NCBI RefSeq assembly: GCF_040807025.1
Contig: NC_090942.1
Span: 71,478,487 to 71,542,486 of the forward strand
Length of the DNA stretch: 64,000 nt
Origin: Struthio camelus
Lineage: Eukaryota; Chordata; Aves; Struthioniformes; Struthionidae
Direction: 5' to 3'
Shown in pieces: positions 38,015-51,213 of this stretch (position 1 is its first letter; the number at the start of each line of letters is the position of its first letter). Made by a program: the position numbers and the translations under genes. The notes beneath the pieces were generated by a model. That model was not told where the DNA came from. It saw only the letters and a list, made by a program, of their open reading frames with translations, and did not search any database.

Positions 38015-38329
38015 GGGGTGGATGAGCATCTCTTTCAGAGCCCCGTGGCCTGAGCCAGTATGAGTGCAGGAGCGTATAGAGCCGCTGTGCTGGCGGGGCT
38101 AGCTCTGCTCAGCCTGTCCTCCCGTCTGGGCTGGCTGGCTCCTTCACTAGCAGAAGCCAGCATCAAAAGAGTTTAAACAGCCCTAGCTCAAAGTACTCCT
38201 GCTGTCCTTCACGCAGTCCGTCTTATGGTGCTTCTCACTTCCGCACGTTTTTACAAGGCTGAAGACTAGTAGCTGCGTTTTACGCATAGGGGATATGAGA
38301 TGCTCTTGATCCGCTGTCTTGTTTGTAAA

Positions 38330-38405
38330 TGATTGCAAACTGTTTTGGACAGGAAGCATCTTCGCTTTTGAGTCATTAAGGGTACTTGGCACCCCGGCCC
38401 CTGAT
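38330..38405. repeat. Degenerate old amniote repeat segment
   Basis: The run tgcaaactgttttggacagg-aagcatcttc, then gggtacttggcaccccggcc-cctgatacc parallels a widespread amniote repeat tail (tgtaaactctttggggcagg, accatctt, gtacagcacctagcacaatg, gggtcctgatcc). It explains the otherwise tempting minus-strand open frame at 38183-38410. Confidence 0.4.
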
Positions 38406-38489
38406 ACCAAGTTTTGTTCTAGAACAATATATGTGACCTTGTGATCTGATTTGACTGAAAGGAGTCAGTGAGAGGAGAGATGAGGAGAG

Positions 38490-38519
38490 AATGCAAGTGC
38501 TCAGAATGCAAGTGCTCAG
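38490..38519. repeat. 15-bp tandem duplication
   Basis: Two adjacent copies of aatgcaagtgctcag. Confidence 0.9.
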
Positions 38520-39450
38520 GCTGCCAGTGGGGGAGACCAGCTTGCTGGCTCACGCTGCCTGCCCTAGAAATGGTCCTGCTAGAACAGGGGAATTACTGTG
38601 CAGCCATTTTGTTTATGCTGACTTCACTTACTGCCGATTACATCACTCTTGTTTTAGTAAAGTAAAACTTCTGCCAGCAGAAGAATCAGAAATGAGAACA
38701 TTAGCAAATCACTGTACTTAGAACGATAGTACTCAGATTTCTGCGTACTTGGCATACATGACATTTCAAGCAAGGTAACTTTACTAATGCGCTTAACAAT
38801 GCTGCGTGTAAAGAACTGAGATGGGAGCAACTTCCTCCTTATCTTAGCATGGGTGTGTGCACTCTGTTCTGTGACCCATCATTAGCTTAGTTTAGACCTG
38901 CTTAACTCTAATATTGATAATCAGCCAAAAATAACCCAACATGTTAAAAAAAAAAAATCCCCCCAAAAAACCCACAACTGCAGGGCTTTGACTCAAATTA
39001 ATATTGAGGTTGAGAATGACTGAAATACATTTTTTTCTAATTAAATTAGATGACTAATTCCAATGTTAATATTAAAATGATCGTTTCCAGTGCTCAGCTA
39101 TGAAGAAAGGAAATGCTCTTTGGGGCAGGCAAGATTCAGCTTCATGCAGAAGCTGAATGAAGAACAGAATTTCAAAACTGAATTTCTGAACTGAATTTCA
39201 GGGTCCTGCACTGAGACTACTCCAGGCCCTTCCCTGAACATTAACGGCTTGTGAAGCATATGAGCTTGCACACTTAGAAGGAAAGAATCTCCAACAGACT
39301 GTAATTTGGATTCCCGCTGTGCTTTTTGCAGACATGACCATTACCTAAGGGAATTGATGTAATGTCCCAGTAAAGGAAGAATAGACTCATGTCTCTCTCT
39401 GCCTTTACTTGTACCCTCACTTCCAAGTCAGCTGTTTTGCACAGGGTTTA

Positions 39451-39605
39451 AATTAGGGCAGAATTTGGCCTGGGACTTTCATTCACTCGTGCTAACCTTC
39501 TGCCTTAGAAGTTATTCTTGGAGAAGAAGCATGACTATCTGTCAAATACATTCACAGTGTAGCTCCATTGAAGACAATGAAGTTATACCAGGAATTAACT
39601 TGGCA
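39451..39605. repeat. Degenerate old amniote repeat segment
   Basis: A gcagaatttggcctgggact block and, 90 bp later, agctccattgaagacaatga-agttataccagg. Both blocks resemble the motif pair seen in ancient sauropsid repeats (gcagaatttggccc; ctccattgaagtcaatggag-ttacaccag). The family cannot be named by eye. Confidence 0.35.
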
Positions 39606-42600
39606 TAAGAACTGAGATTGTCAACCACGTAATTAATCAATTTCTTAGGGACTTATGTGGCCGAGTCTCTTATTCAGCTTAAAAAATCTCAGCCCATATC
39701 TTTTGGAACATTTGTTTTTTAAATGATTGAATCTTGCTTCAGATCTTTGTTTGGATTTAGTAATGTATAAACGCTCTGGCCAGATTTACAATCTGCCTGA
39801 ATACATGTCTTCATGAATTTATTATTGTTCCAGCTAATACAAGCTGAGCTTTTGGTGGGAGGAAGAATGGAAGCAGGGTTTTGTTTAAAAAACACACCCC
39901 CTTCCCCAAAAGCTACAGAGTTTAAAGTTATTCTAAGAAAAATAACAGTTCTCCACAGTGAAATAATTGAATGATGATTCTTTTACGCCATGAGAGTTTT
40001 CAGCTATAAAAATGGTCTGAAAGTAGTCACGTTATTTAACATATCAACAAGTCAGTTCCTAGTGCCATGACGATGTGTCATCAGTAAACCATATTTGGCA
40101 AGAGGAACCAAAGTGGCTAAAACCAGTTGTTAAAATGATCAAAAGGCACTTTCACGAATGAAGCAATTGTTTTTTTTTTTATGTGTATTTTTGTTAGAGA
40201 GTTTGTCTCCTGCTCTTGCTCTCAGAGGCCCTTTGTGTATTGTTTTTTCAATTGCCTTGGAGCACGTGGCAAGCAGAAGTCTGCAGGATGGCAGAACTAT
40301 AGAGTATTTTGGCATGTAGTGTGGTACCTCTTTTAAGAGCTTCATATCCAGTTCTGAAAGGGAATGGCTTGTTTTAAAACCATTACCATGAAACTTTCAA
40401 TTTGCTTCTAAAATTGCAGTTCTTTCAGGGAAAAATATCAATATGAACTTACAACACAGAGTCACTTTCGGATCTTGGCTATGTTGTGGATGTAAACTTG
40501 CAGCCTTTACTTCTGGCTCTGTATTCATGATCTGTATTTGACTTTGTTTTGACAGTCTCTCTGTTAATTCAGTGAAAGGGGTATGAGTGGTGCCTGAGAC
40601 ATCAACAGAAGGTTTTTTCTGCAATCCATGCTCTCTTGGTCTGTTCATTGTGGTTATTTCTGATGTCGAGACTGAACATGCTTGCAGTAAGCTAGAAGGA
40701 AAATTTAATGGAGCGAGATGAGATCGGGGTTGGGGGAAGAAAGGGAGACCTGTATTCAATATAAAAGATGGTCTGTTTTAGTCTGTTTAGCTGTTTCACA
40801 CTCAGCATATTTTTTGCATATTTTAATCACTGTCTTAAACAGTGAACTCTTCAGAGAAATTATGGTGTATGCTTGTATATTTTTTTTTTCCCTGTAACAG
40901 CATAGCGAGGTCCCCCACTGACTGAATATGATCATAGAAACATCAAAAATATTTGTAACGGTAAATACAGGGTTGAACTGCTGCATTATGAAATGTGTTG
41001 TTGTTGCCTTTCAGGAGGTTATTTTATTTAGTGTAACTTCAGGCTTTTTTCTTCCACTGTAATTATGTGGGTTTGGGTTCTGTGGACCCAAATGCTAAAC
41101 AACAAAATGAGTTCAATATCATTTTGTTCTGGCTGGCTATAAAGGGACTGCAATCCCTGTTCAGATCTCTGTCTGAATCCTCATAGCAGGACCGTGAACC
41201 AAACAATAGAATGGACCAAACCAACATCCCACTTACACTGTTTAAGAAGCACTACGGTCCTGCAGCACTACACTGCGGTATTTGAGAAGCACTGTAAATT
41301 GATTTTTATCTTTACAGGAAGTAGGATTTCACATGCTAAATGTGTACGCAGAAGAACTTCAAAGGCTACTGCAGATGCTAATGCAGTATGTTGTTTTTCT
41401 CAAAGTCAGTAGCTGAATTTTTTTATGAAAAGCTGCTTGGAAGGATTGTGCTATTAAGGAAGACCATAATCATATTCATCTGTGTTTCTTAGCAATCTTC
41501 ATAAGGGTATTCATCCTTTGGTCCTAACCAAATATCAGACAAAGTAATTAAACTGTCTTGGTGGGTTTTGTTTTGTTTTTTTTAATCCCTGTCACTTCAA
41601 TTCTGTTTGCTTTCCACTGTGCTGTTTTGGGTGGTGTTTGTTTTCCTGTTAATGGTGATTTCAGTTCATCTCAGTGCTTCATTTTAGTGCTGTGTGAGGT
41701 ACCTAATTTTAGGAACTTTTGGGTTGGAAGTTCTGGAGAAAAATAACTTGTTAAAAGCTGCTTATCCTAAACTCTAGCAGTCCATAGTATGGTTTACTTA
41801 GTTATTTCCTGTGTACTGCCTTAATAGCAGACTCTTGAAGGAGGCTCTACATCAGACTATGTTGCAAGCCCTTTGTAACTGCAAGGAATGGAGTAAAAAA
41901 TAAAAAGGCTGTGCTTTTGTCAAAATATGCAAAATCACTTACTTCTGCTTCCACCAAAGTTTATCATGAAAATATCATTGACATCAGCGGAATGAAACTA
42001 ATGCAGCTGCTCACACGGTGGAAAGGTGAGCAGTCTGTTTCTAGACTTATACAAGGGTAGTGGCTCCAGGTAAGTCCACACTTATTTCCAGGGTGGCTGT
42101 TCACACAGTGCTCTACTCGCTGCCTGTTTCTGCTCTCTTGGTTGCCAAAGAGACTGCGTGCGGGCTGCCCAGGCTCAGGGACACTACCCGACCCAGGCAC
42201 ACGGGCTCCTGTAGCTGCTCCTGATTCCTGTGCAATTTCTAGCTGTGCCTGATCCCACTTCAGCAGGTTTGCAGCCTTTGCACCCACCAATTCTGATCTT
42301 AGGGAATTGTTAATATCTCCCTTCAAAGACAGAGAAAGTCTCTGCTTCTCCCTCTGTTGCTAGCATCTGGTTTAGAAGGAAAATTTGCCATGTTTTCAAG
42401 ACTTGGGTGGGGGGGGAGCAATCTGAGGTGCTAACAGAACAAAGCCCTCCTTACTTATTCTGCACTGAATTTGGAAAACACAAGAGTCCTCTGCCAGAAT
42501 CTTTGATTGTAACCATGTCCTAATGTGAATAGTGGGAAGTGTTTCTTGCCCTGCTTCTGGCATGGTAATTCCATGACAAAAAGAACTTCTTATATTCTTT

Positions 42601-45600
42601 ATCTGCAATGGTATGACACAAATCTTGCAAAATGCACGGTATAAGAGTCTTTCATACCATCTCCACTGAATGGGAGGATTTTTGTAATAATGTTCTACAC
42701 ACTACTTCTACGCTGGAGGCTCTTTTTTTTTTTTTTTTTAAATTGTTTACAACAGTTACTACATGTGGAATATAAGCAGGAGGCTTAATTTATATTACAA
42801 TATCCCATTCCATAATATACTCTCCCAATATGAGGCTGTTTATTTTACAGGGCTCCTCTCATATAAAAGATAAATGATCAGACCGGTGTGTCTAGTGGTT
42901 TTGATCTTTTCAAAAATGTGATGTGTAATATCCATACTTCTGCCACTTCTACTCTCTTGACTTTATTGTATAACTTGTTAGGTCGCCCCTTCACGAAGAC
43001 TAAACTTTCTGGTGTGGTATTACTAACACATATGGTTTTTCCAAAACATAGTTAATGATAGCACCTCCAGATGTTTGTGTGTATGAGACGAGTATATTTG
43101 TGACTGTGCTGTAAAGAGAGTCTGACATATGAAATCATACAAATAACTGTTAGGTGTCCTAGATGATTGAAGCACTTAATTTTTGAGTTTGCATGCTCTT
43201 TTGAAAGGCACTGCGCAAAATAGATTAGGGTTTCTTTTTCCTCTCAGTGGAAAATTTTGACCTCAAAAAAGAAAAGAAACCTCTGTCCCCAGGTGAAAAA
43301 CAAAACAAGTTTGATTTTGATCTTCTTTGACAAAAACTTTAAAAATCTGAAGAAAAAGGGGATGGACAACCTGCTGCTTTAAAAATCCAGTCCTTAATTA
43401 AGAAAATGGCAAGACAGAAAAGTTTTTGGAGGGGATGGGGGAAGGGTATTTTTTCCTTAAATTAGCCCTACTACTTTAGGAAATATCCCATTTTATTCAT
43501 ATGGTCAAATTAGTCTGTCATCTTTAAAAATGAAAAAGATAGAAAGGAAATAAAAGAGGGAATTCTGTAATAGTTCAGACAGCAGGATAAACTTCTGGTT
43601 ATTGTGAAAGCATTTTTCTGCAAATGAATTTCTGACAGAAAATGCACTTTGAACAGAAAAGACATTTTTGGAGGGTAGCTAGTTCTTTGAGTTTCTCTGT
43701 CAAAAGATATGACTGAACTGTTTTTTTTCCAATGGAACTCTAATTTAGAAAATGCAAATTTAAAACACAAAACAAAACTGCTCACTGGCTCCATTTTTTT
43801 CTCTTTCATTTGCTGCAGTATTCTCTGTATTACACCAGAGAAAAGCGTGGGCCTAGACTGTGTTTTTAAACTGATGCCACGATTATAGGGAGATGGAAAA
43901 GATGTGCTTTCTTGGCTGTAGCATCCAACAGCTATGCAGCTTCAGTTAATCTGTATGCAACAGAAGGGTGATTTCACTCTACCAATGTCAAGCCTGGCTC
44001 AAGGCATAGGCAAGGCAAAGCAGACTATTACTCAGGTAGCACTCTTGAACAGAGCAGAGGACTAGCCATCGAGCCTGTTTCCAGGACAGCGTGTCGCTGC
44101 CTCCTGCCTCCCACACCCAGGGAAGCAGCTGTCCATGCAGGAGGTGCGTGCTATAGCAGGACTCCCCACCACAACCTGTCCCCTGGGCACAAAGCCTCAG
44201 TTCTTAGGGTTTTTTTTTTCCCTTTCCTTTTTAAGATGCTCCTTCAGCTTTCACTCTGACCCCTACACTCTCTTCCTTCCCAGTAAGGCATAAGAGGAGT
44301 AATTGGAAGAAAGGGAAGTGAAGTTGCCTCTTTAGCAAAGATCTGCGTGTCCTGGGAGGGCAGCAGACCCCTTTCGCACAGAGAGTAGGGAAGGGAGCAA
44401 AGTCTCAGGAGAGGAAGTTTTGCCAACAAAGCGAAAACCTAGTTCTGCTTGAATTCTTGGGCTGCATAGGCACCAGTCTACCAGGCCCAGCTGTTCTGTG
44501 AAAGTGTCCTGGCTGCCAGGGCTATTCTGGCCATAAACCCTTTTCTCTTACCTATGAAGGAGGTTGCTGATAAGGAGCTCAGTTAACCTGTTCCCCTTAT
44601 ACTGGGGTTAGTGCTTGATATTTTCTGGGGTTGATGTTCCACCACCCTCCTGACCATACTCATTGCCAGAAGCAAAAGGATTTTGTTCCACAAGGTATGT
44701 CCTGGTCTACTAAATCTGTGCTGGAATGGAGCCACGCCCTCGTTTGGTGCTGTCAGCAGATTGTGAGCAAGGCCACTGGCATTAGTGCTGGATTACTGGC
44801 ATGTATTTGTAGCCTTCACAATGGCAAAAAGTACCTTTGTGAAAGTGCCCTGCTGTGCTGCTGTCTCATTAAATCTGTCTTCATTAACACCAAATAGTAA
44901 CTAGAAATGGCATGAAGTATATACTTTCTCTCGTTTGTAAAGGGGTGCACAGCTCTCCATTTTGGTAGAGCGAGCTGGCTATTTCTGTGTAACGAAGTAG
45001 ACTATCACTCTTCTCCTGAGCCTGACTGTAATAAACTACTCATCTTGTATTCACTCCGTTCATTCTTTATCAGATGTGACTCCAACTTGCATCAAAGGGA
45101 AAAACAAGCTGTTCCCTGCCTCTTTCTGTGATTCAGATATTCTTAGCATTTTCTCTTATGAATTGCACACCTTGGCTTTCTGGATTTGGCTCCGTGGAAA
45201 TGTCAGATGGCCTGGCAAACCTTCTGTGTTGCAATTACCATCCAACTGGATTAGGATGTACGGGAAAATCTTGAAAGGTCATCTGTCTCGTGCAACTTTC
45301 AACATCCTTTGACAAAGGAGCCTGGATGAACACTGGAACCCTAGAAGTTCCTGTCAGTCCTACTGAATGACTTGTGGCTCATCAGCCAATACATGCAGCC
45401 CTGTAAAATTGTTCTGTCGAACGCCAATGGAGAATTAGGGTGACAAAATGCACTGAAAAGTGATTCATGGATTTTCCATGATTCCCCCCCCCCCTTTTTT
45501 TTTTAATAAACCTGACAATATAAGCTTTGACAAATGTTACAATATCTCTTTAATACAACACACAGAATATTTATGGGAACCCATTGTTTTCAAATTGTGT

Positions 45601-48014
45601 AATTAGTTAATTTTGCACTGCAACTCCTTGGCTAACTGAAGTTAGAGGCAGATAGTAACGAATTGTTTTCTTACCATTGGGCTCATAGCCAAGTACCTGA
45701 ACTAGACACCTGGAGAAGTCCCAAAAGAATAGATGGAGAGTGGCATGTGAGGACAAATACATTAGGGAGTGACACAATGATTTTCAGGCTTCTGTCACTG
45801 TTTACTATCAACATGGTGTATAATCTTCAAACTGCCTCTAGCATCTTTTGGAAAGTTGTGGAAAATATTCTGCAGGCTGTTCTCATGTTTTGTCTATCTA
45901 TTTTTTTTCTTTTTCCCTCCCTCCTTGTTCCCTATATTTTTAAGACATCTGTTCTTGCTTACCACCTGGAATCTTAAGACTTTTGTTTGTAACAGCAATT
46001 TTTTACCGTAAACAGCTTTGCCATTACACCATAGAGGATTAAGATACAGCAGCAGGAGCAGAGAAGCTCCTTTAAAGACAAAGGCCTCGTTTCCACAGTA
46101 GGGTTCTGGACATTAAAGAAGAAGAAAAGCAAAGGACAGAAAGGATTTGATCAACAGTCAAAGTAAAACAGATTTTAAATTCTGTAAGCCACGTGTCTCT
46201 GTCATAGCACAAAGATGATGCAAAGTGGATAGAAGATTAGCTCAAGGATAAAACTTGGTCTGAATTAAGTTTTCTAAAATGCTATGAGATGTTCATCTCT
46301 ATAGGCAGAAGTGGGGGTGGGGGAGGAAAGAGGAAAAAAAAAAAAAAAAACTCCATGGAAGATGTGGACTGGTAGGCCCAAAGGGATTACTATTTACAGC
46401 ATCTCCTCCAGGGTCACCTCTTTTCTTTTGCAGAGCAGATCTGAAGAGCTGATGTGTTTGGAGAGCAACTTTTTGTAAATGATTGGCCACCAAAGCCTGT
46501 TTAAATTTAAAGTTGAACTGGTGATTTGCATGATCTCGTGAGACTGCTTATCCCATGTGACCACTGCCCATAGAAAACTTGATATATCCCACAACGTGGA
46601 AGTAGTGATTTCCTAGCAGAGCTGTAGCATGTTAGGATAGGTGAAGATACACACTGCCAAGGAGTCCAGTCAGTATGCTACTGAATGGTGTACTTGGCTT
46701 CCTATACTACTAACAGTATTAAATTCATTAGAACTATTTTCTTGTTTTGATAAACAACTATAATTTCCTATTTCTGTCTGCACCTATAATTTCATCAGCA
46801 CTCATTTGGTGCCTTTAATAATGCAGGAGCTATTATTAGCCTTCTCCTTGAATCTGGACATACAATCCTGGGAATGGTTCACAGAGTAAACTTTAAAATG
46901 ATATGTATGTGGGGAGGAAGCATGATCTAAATTTAAATGGTAAAATTCTGAGACACTAAAGGTCTACTTTTATATTCAATAGTTAAGGCCATTCAGCTAA
47001 TAAGCATCGCATGCTTTCAAACAAAATAAAAACAAGAGTAGTAGCTAATTGATGTTGTGAAAGTTCTGACTTATCTCAAGTCTGACACTCAGAGGATTAA
47101 CATAACTTAGCAGCTGTGATGAACACCACAGACTAGAAGACCTGGTCCTACCTCCCCAGAGCATAATCAATAGGTGTAGGGAGTATTCCTCAGGTTTCAG
47201 CTAGCTAATTAAGCTATACTAAGTTAAAAGTATGTATTAAGAGGATGCGCTGCTACTTTTACTCATGCTGAACAATGTGTTAGCACCTCAGGGGTTTTGA
47301 GAGTATCTATGTGAGATTCTTTCGCCCACTTTCAATTCATAGAAATCACACAGATGGCAAAGACAGCAAGTCGTATATTCAGGACTCTTCCAGTCATTAC
47401 CACATTCAGTTGTTTGTCCAATTTAAAGTGACCTAGCAATGGGAATTTCTTCATTCCTTTTGCATGAGGCTGCAAACACCAAGTTCCTGTTTGTTCTAAG
47501 GGAATGTTAGAGATCCCATGGCAGTCTTGCAAAAGTGGAATGTTATAGTTCCCTGCTAGACTCATCCTACATCCTGGGAGTCCATAGGTACGTGCCACTG
47601 CAATGGATTACAGGGTCGGGTGCTCAGGGATCCTTCAGGATTAAAAAAGTTTGCAATTATGGTGCTACTAACTTCTATTATTTTCTCAAACTAGTCTATT
47701 AAACCTCTCATTGCTGAGTTTTGTATTTTAATGCTTAAGAGCACTTCCTCACTTTCACCCCATGAACTTCTGTATTCTCTCTGATCACTCTGAAATGATT
47801 ACGCTCTCTCTGCCAGCAGCTGAATAAAGCAACATACACATTTTTTTCCCCCCTACTACCTTGTAGAGTGCAGTACACAGAATTAAGCAATCTGCATTTG
47901 CTTAGCTGTTGGCTCTGGCATGATACAAACTGTGAGGAAACACAGCCCTAGGAATTTTACAACATGACAAGTTTAAAAACAAAACAAAACCCTCCAGTCG
48001 CTCATGATGAAGGC

Positions 48015-48115
48015 TGACCTAGTGGCCAGGGTGCCAGTCTGAGGCACAGTTTATATTCCCTGCTTTGCTAAGCCTTTTGTGTGACCTTGCCCAGAATAAT
48101 GGGTGATTTCACTTT
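48015..48115 (+). mobile_element. MIR-like SINE relic
   Basis: Forward-orientation resemblance to the 5' half of MIR: gacctagtggccagggtgcc, ttatattccctgctttgcta and tgtgtgaccttgcccagaat, matching the order agtggtta, ttcgaatcccggctctgcca and tgtgtgaccttgggcaagt. Diverged and low confidence at the ends. Confidence 0.45.
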
Positions 48116-49935
48116 CAAAGCTATTAGCGTACCTAACTGTGCAGATAGGTATACAGTGTGATTTTTTTTCAAAAGGATTTAAATAGCGTTGATCTCTAAG
48201 GATGCCTTTTCATACCGTTTTCCTGCCAGTAAGGCTAGGTTCTCTCCCACCCATCTGTTGTAGTCACTCCCCAGACTGTAGCTTACCAAGTCCACCCACC
48301 ACGCAGTCATGCTGATTCAAGGGTTGGTGGGGATGGACTCTAAACGCAAGCAGTGAAATTGTCATGCTGAAAAAGATACTCTTTCTTGGAGACTTTGTTT
48401 TGTTAACCCTGATCATTCCCCTGATCCTGGGACAGGCACAGTGCCAGCAGCAGCCGAAGTGGCCAAATGGAAAGCTGAAAGGTGGTCTTGTGGGGACTGC
48501 TTAAGCTGGCTTTGCTACTGGAGAAAACGTTCCCTGTGTTGTCCCAAAGACTGTGATTTCATTTACACTAGGGCGTTTCTGGGAGTTTCTTTCGTGTTCC
48601 ATTGTCGTCTTTCAGGTGCGAAGCAACTTTTGAAAAATTTAGTCTTTAGTTTCTGTGCACGTTCCTCAACTTCATCTGGGACCTGGGTGTAGCGGTATTC
48701 TTGTGGGGATAAATGGATTTTCACTGCAAATAGACTGGCGCTGAGGAAACAGAAGTGCTTACGAAACATAAATATTGCTGTTAACTTGGAACAGTGCTTG
48801 TACTGATTTACCTTCTCAGTAGAGCGTTCATCTTATTTTGTTTGTTAGAAGCTGTACTTTCAATGAGCTGCTGATAGACAGCAGGAATATTCTGTAACCG
48901 TTAGTTCCCTAATGTGTTTCAAAAAATTAGGTGAATTTAGTTGGCATTTTTCACTTCTCTGATTAAAACCCTGATACATCCTCCCTAGGAGATAAGAGGA
49001 AGCTCATCATCTCATAAATGAGTCTGCTGACGACTGGGATGAGCTCTTCAGCTCCAGCTGACCTCAGGCAAAGCCGAGAGCTTTGCTCACCCCTCTTACA
49101 GGGGCAAGGGTTATTTTTTTAAGTGGTCTGATCCCCTCTTTATTGTTTTGTTTTTATTTAGGAGAGAAGGTACTGTCTGTAAGCTCCACTTCACAGGTAC
49201 TGGCCTGCCCTGTTGGCTCGCTGTTTAAACTGCAGAGCACCTGGGAGAGGGGCTACACCACCTCCTCCTACCCACCCTATGGCAGATGTGATGGAGTCCC
49301 AGTGACATGGAGCCTGGGGCGAACTGAAAGCCAAAGGGTTGTAGAGTGATGATTTTGGTCCTGTCTCCGCAACAGCACTGCTCTCGTGTTTCTGCTCCAG
49401 CCAGGTTTAGCTACTCTATCTGTTCTATCCGTTGTCGCAGACGGGGAACACTCACGGTAGTGATTCCTGCTGTCCTTGCTGTTACCAAAGTGGTAGCTGG
49501 ATGAGGAATTTCTTTTATCCTTCCTCATTCTCTTAACTCCCTCCTCTCCCTTTCTTCAGAGTTTAGCCCAAAGAAAGCACCCAAAGTGATAAGAAGAGAT
49601 GAATAGGTCACTACTCTGAAGGAATGAGCATGGTCTGGTTAGAAAAAAGGCACACATCACACTCCCATTGTAGTTGATAAAGTCCAACCTTTAAAGGTAT
49701 ATCGCTTATCAACATAGGAGAAGAGGGCCGGGATTGCATGCTTGGGAAAGTAGAGAAGCAGCAGGCAATCATTGTAAACCATTGTCAGATAAGCCACTGT
49801 GACAGAAATTGTTGGTAAGAAGGGCTAGAAAAGAGAAAAACATTCCTGGGAAAAAAGCTGACAATGAGCAGAAAACTTGCATGCCATAGAAATTATTCCT
49901 AGAAGATCATGAATCGGGAGGCTACTTTCAATTGG

Positions 49936-49956
49936 GCTGTTAAACTGTTTAACAGC
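49936..49956. repeat. Near-perfect 21-bp palindrome
   Basis: Arms GCTGTTAAA and TTTAACAGC around ctg. It contains GTTAAAC and its complement, loosely resembling a dimeric homeodomain (HNF1-like) or forkhead (TGTTTAAC) site. No transcription context supports a function. Confidence 0.8.
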
Positions 49957-51177
49957 TGGGAAGTACCCTGCCATTGCACAATATGGCTTTATATTTATGA
50001 GATGACTTTTGTACTGAATTCTTCCTTCCTTGAATGTAGCCTGAGGCAAAAGCCACTGAACTCATCAGCAGCTTTGCCTTTCTTTCTGTAGGTTGAAGCT
50101 CATGCCCCTGGGGAGCTGCTTAGGTGCTGTGAGATAAGTAATGTTCTCAAATTGATACCAGCAGCAGCCTTACCCCAACAAGAAAGAGAACTAAGACTGA
50201 AACCATGGTGCCTGTAACAGCATGAAAAAAGAAGGCTAAAGCTAAATTCCTGTATCATAGAGTGATCTCCTAAAGAGGTATCTTCTGATCTCTCCAATAT
50301 CTTCTGTGGGAAGGTACTTGAAAAAAAATTCACTGGATACTGATCTTAATAGCTGAGTGTTTGCTTTGCTATTCGTGGCTCTGAAAGGCTTGTCTGCGTT
50401 GGGGAAAATAATCTTGGATGTAAATTTGAAGTGCAGTCACTATTTCTCAATATCTGTTATGTGGATTGGCTTATTCCTAGCCTTTCTCCAGTGAAGTTTG
50501 GTTAAACCACATCACTGTTGGAAATAATTGATAAAAGGATTGTTAGGCCAAATTCTGACCTTTCAGGCAGGGAACTATTCCAAAACTAGATGGATGCTTT
50601 TCCTCCCTATCCTTCAGTTGCTCACCTGCTTGTCTGGGCCTTCCACAATTATTTAGATCCTCACAGAGGAGAGCACTGCAGCCACTTACCAGCTGTTGAC
50701 AGCGGGGTTTAAGCACTGGTTATGGAATATATGGGTGGGGTTAGTCCCTTGGAAATGTGTACTGTAGAAGTGTCCAGTTTTGGTAGAACATATCACTTCT
50801 GGTATTTACCTGTCTTTCTGTGCCAATCTAATTAAGCCAAAGGCCTTATATATAAAGCAGATCTTTTTTTCAAGCTGCACTAATTACTAAAGAAAGCATG
50901 TAGTCTAATAGAGAAGGAAAAGAATATCCCCTGCATGTTCTTAAACACAAAGTTAATGACACATGGACAGTAACTGCTATCTAGTATTGCAGACTCAGAT
51001 GTAGCTTCATTATGTTCTTGCTCCATCAGACTTCAGCTAGCTTCCCTCTAGCAGTGCAGTGCCTGATGAATGGCATATGGACACATTGCAATACACTCCA
51101 GGTGACTGATGAATCCAAAAAGGTACTGCAGGGTTGTATGCCAACATGGGTCATGGTAAAAACACTGATTCAGTATA

Positions 51178-51213
51178 CTGAATATATAGATATATATAGA
51201 TATATATATTTTT
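51178..51213. repeat. (ATATAG)-type AT microsatellite
   Basis: The run actgaatatatagatatata-tagatatatatattttta is an imperfect repeat of atagatat units. The neighbouring open frames on both strands are products of this simple sequence. Confidence 0.85.

Noticed and set aside
38183..38410. Minus-strand open frame of 75 codons ending SRSTLS
   Set aside because: Most of it overlaps a segment that resembles an old interspersed repeat tail, which explains the sequence better than coding.
41964..42326. Minus-strand open frame of about 120 codons in a GC-richer patch
   Set aside because: No domain is recognised, no consensus donor follows, and the C-terminal part runs into ordinary AT-rich sequence; left as unexplained rather than annotated.
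46011..46060. Minus-strand ATGGCAAAG that could start the missing RERG first coding exon
   Set aside because: The following codons read LFTVKN and do not give the conserved VKLAIFGRAGVGKS sequence or a donor in the expected phase.
47332..47598. Minus-strand 88-codon frame with a hydrophobic C terminus
   Set aside because: No family resemblance and no clear splice signals; a frame of this length is expected by chance in 64 kb of AT-rich DNA.
49083..49349. Plus-strand 88-codon frame with a strong acceptor-like tract before 49164
   Set aside because: The acceptor is good, but there is no downstream donor in frame and no recognisable protein; acceptor-like tracts are common in T-rich introns.
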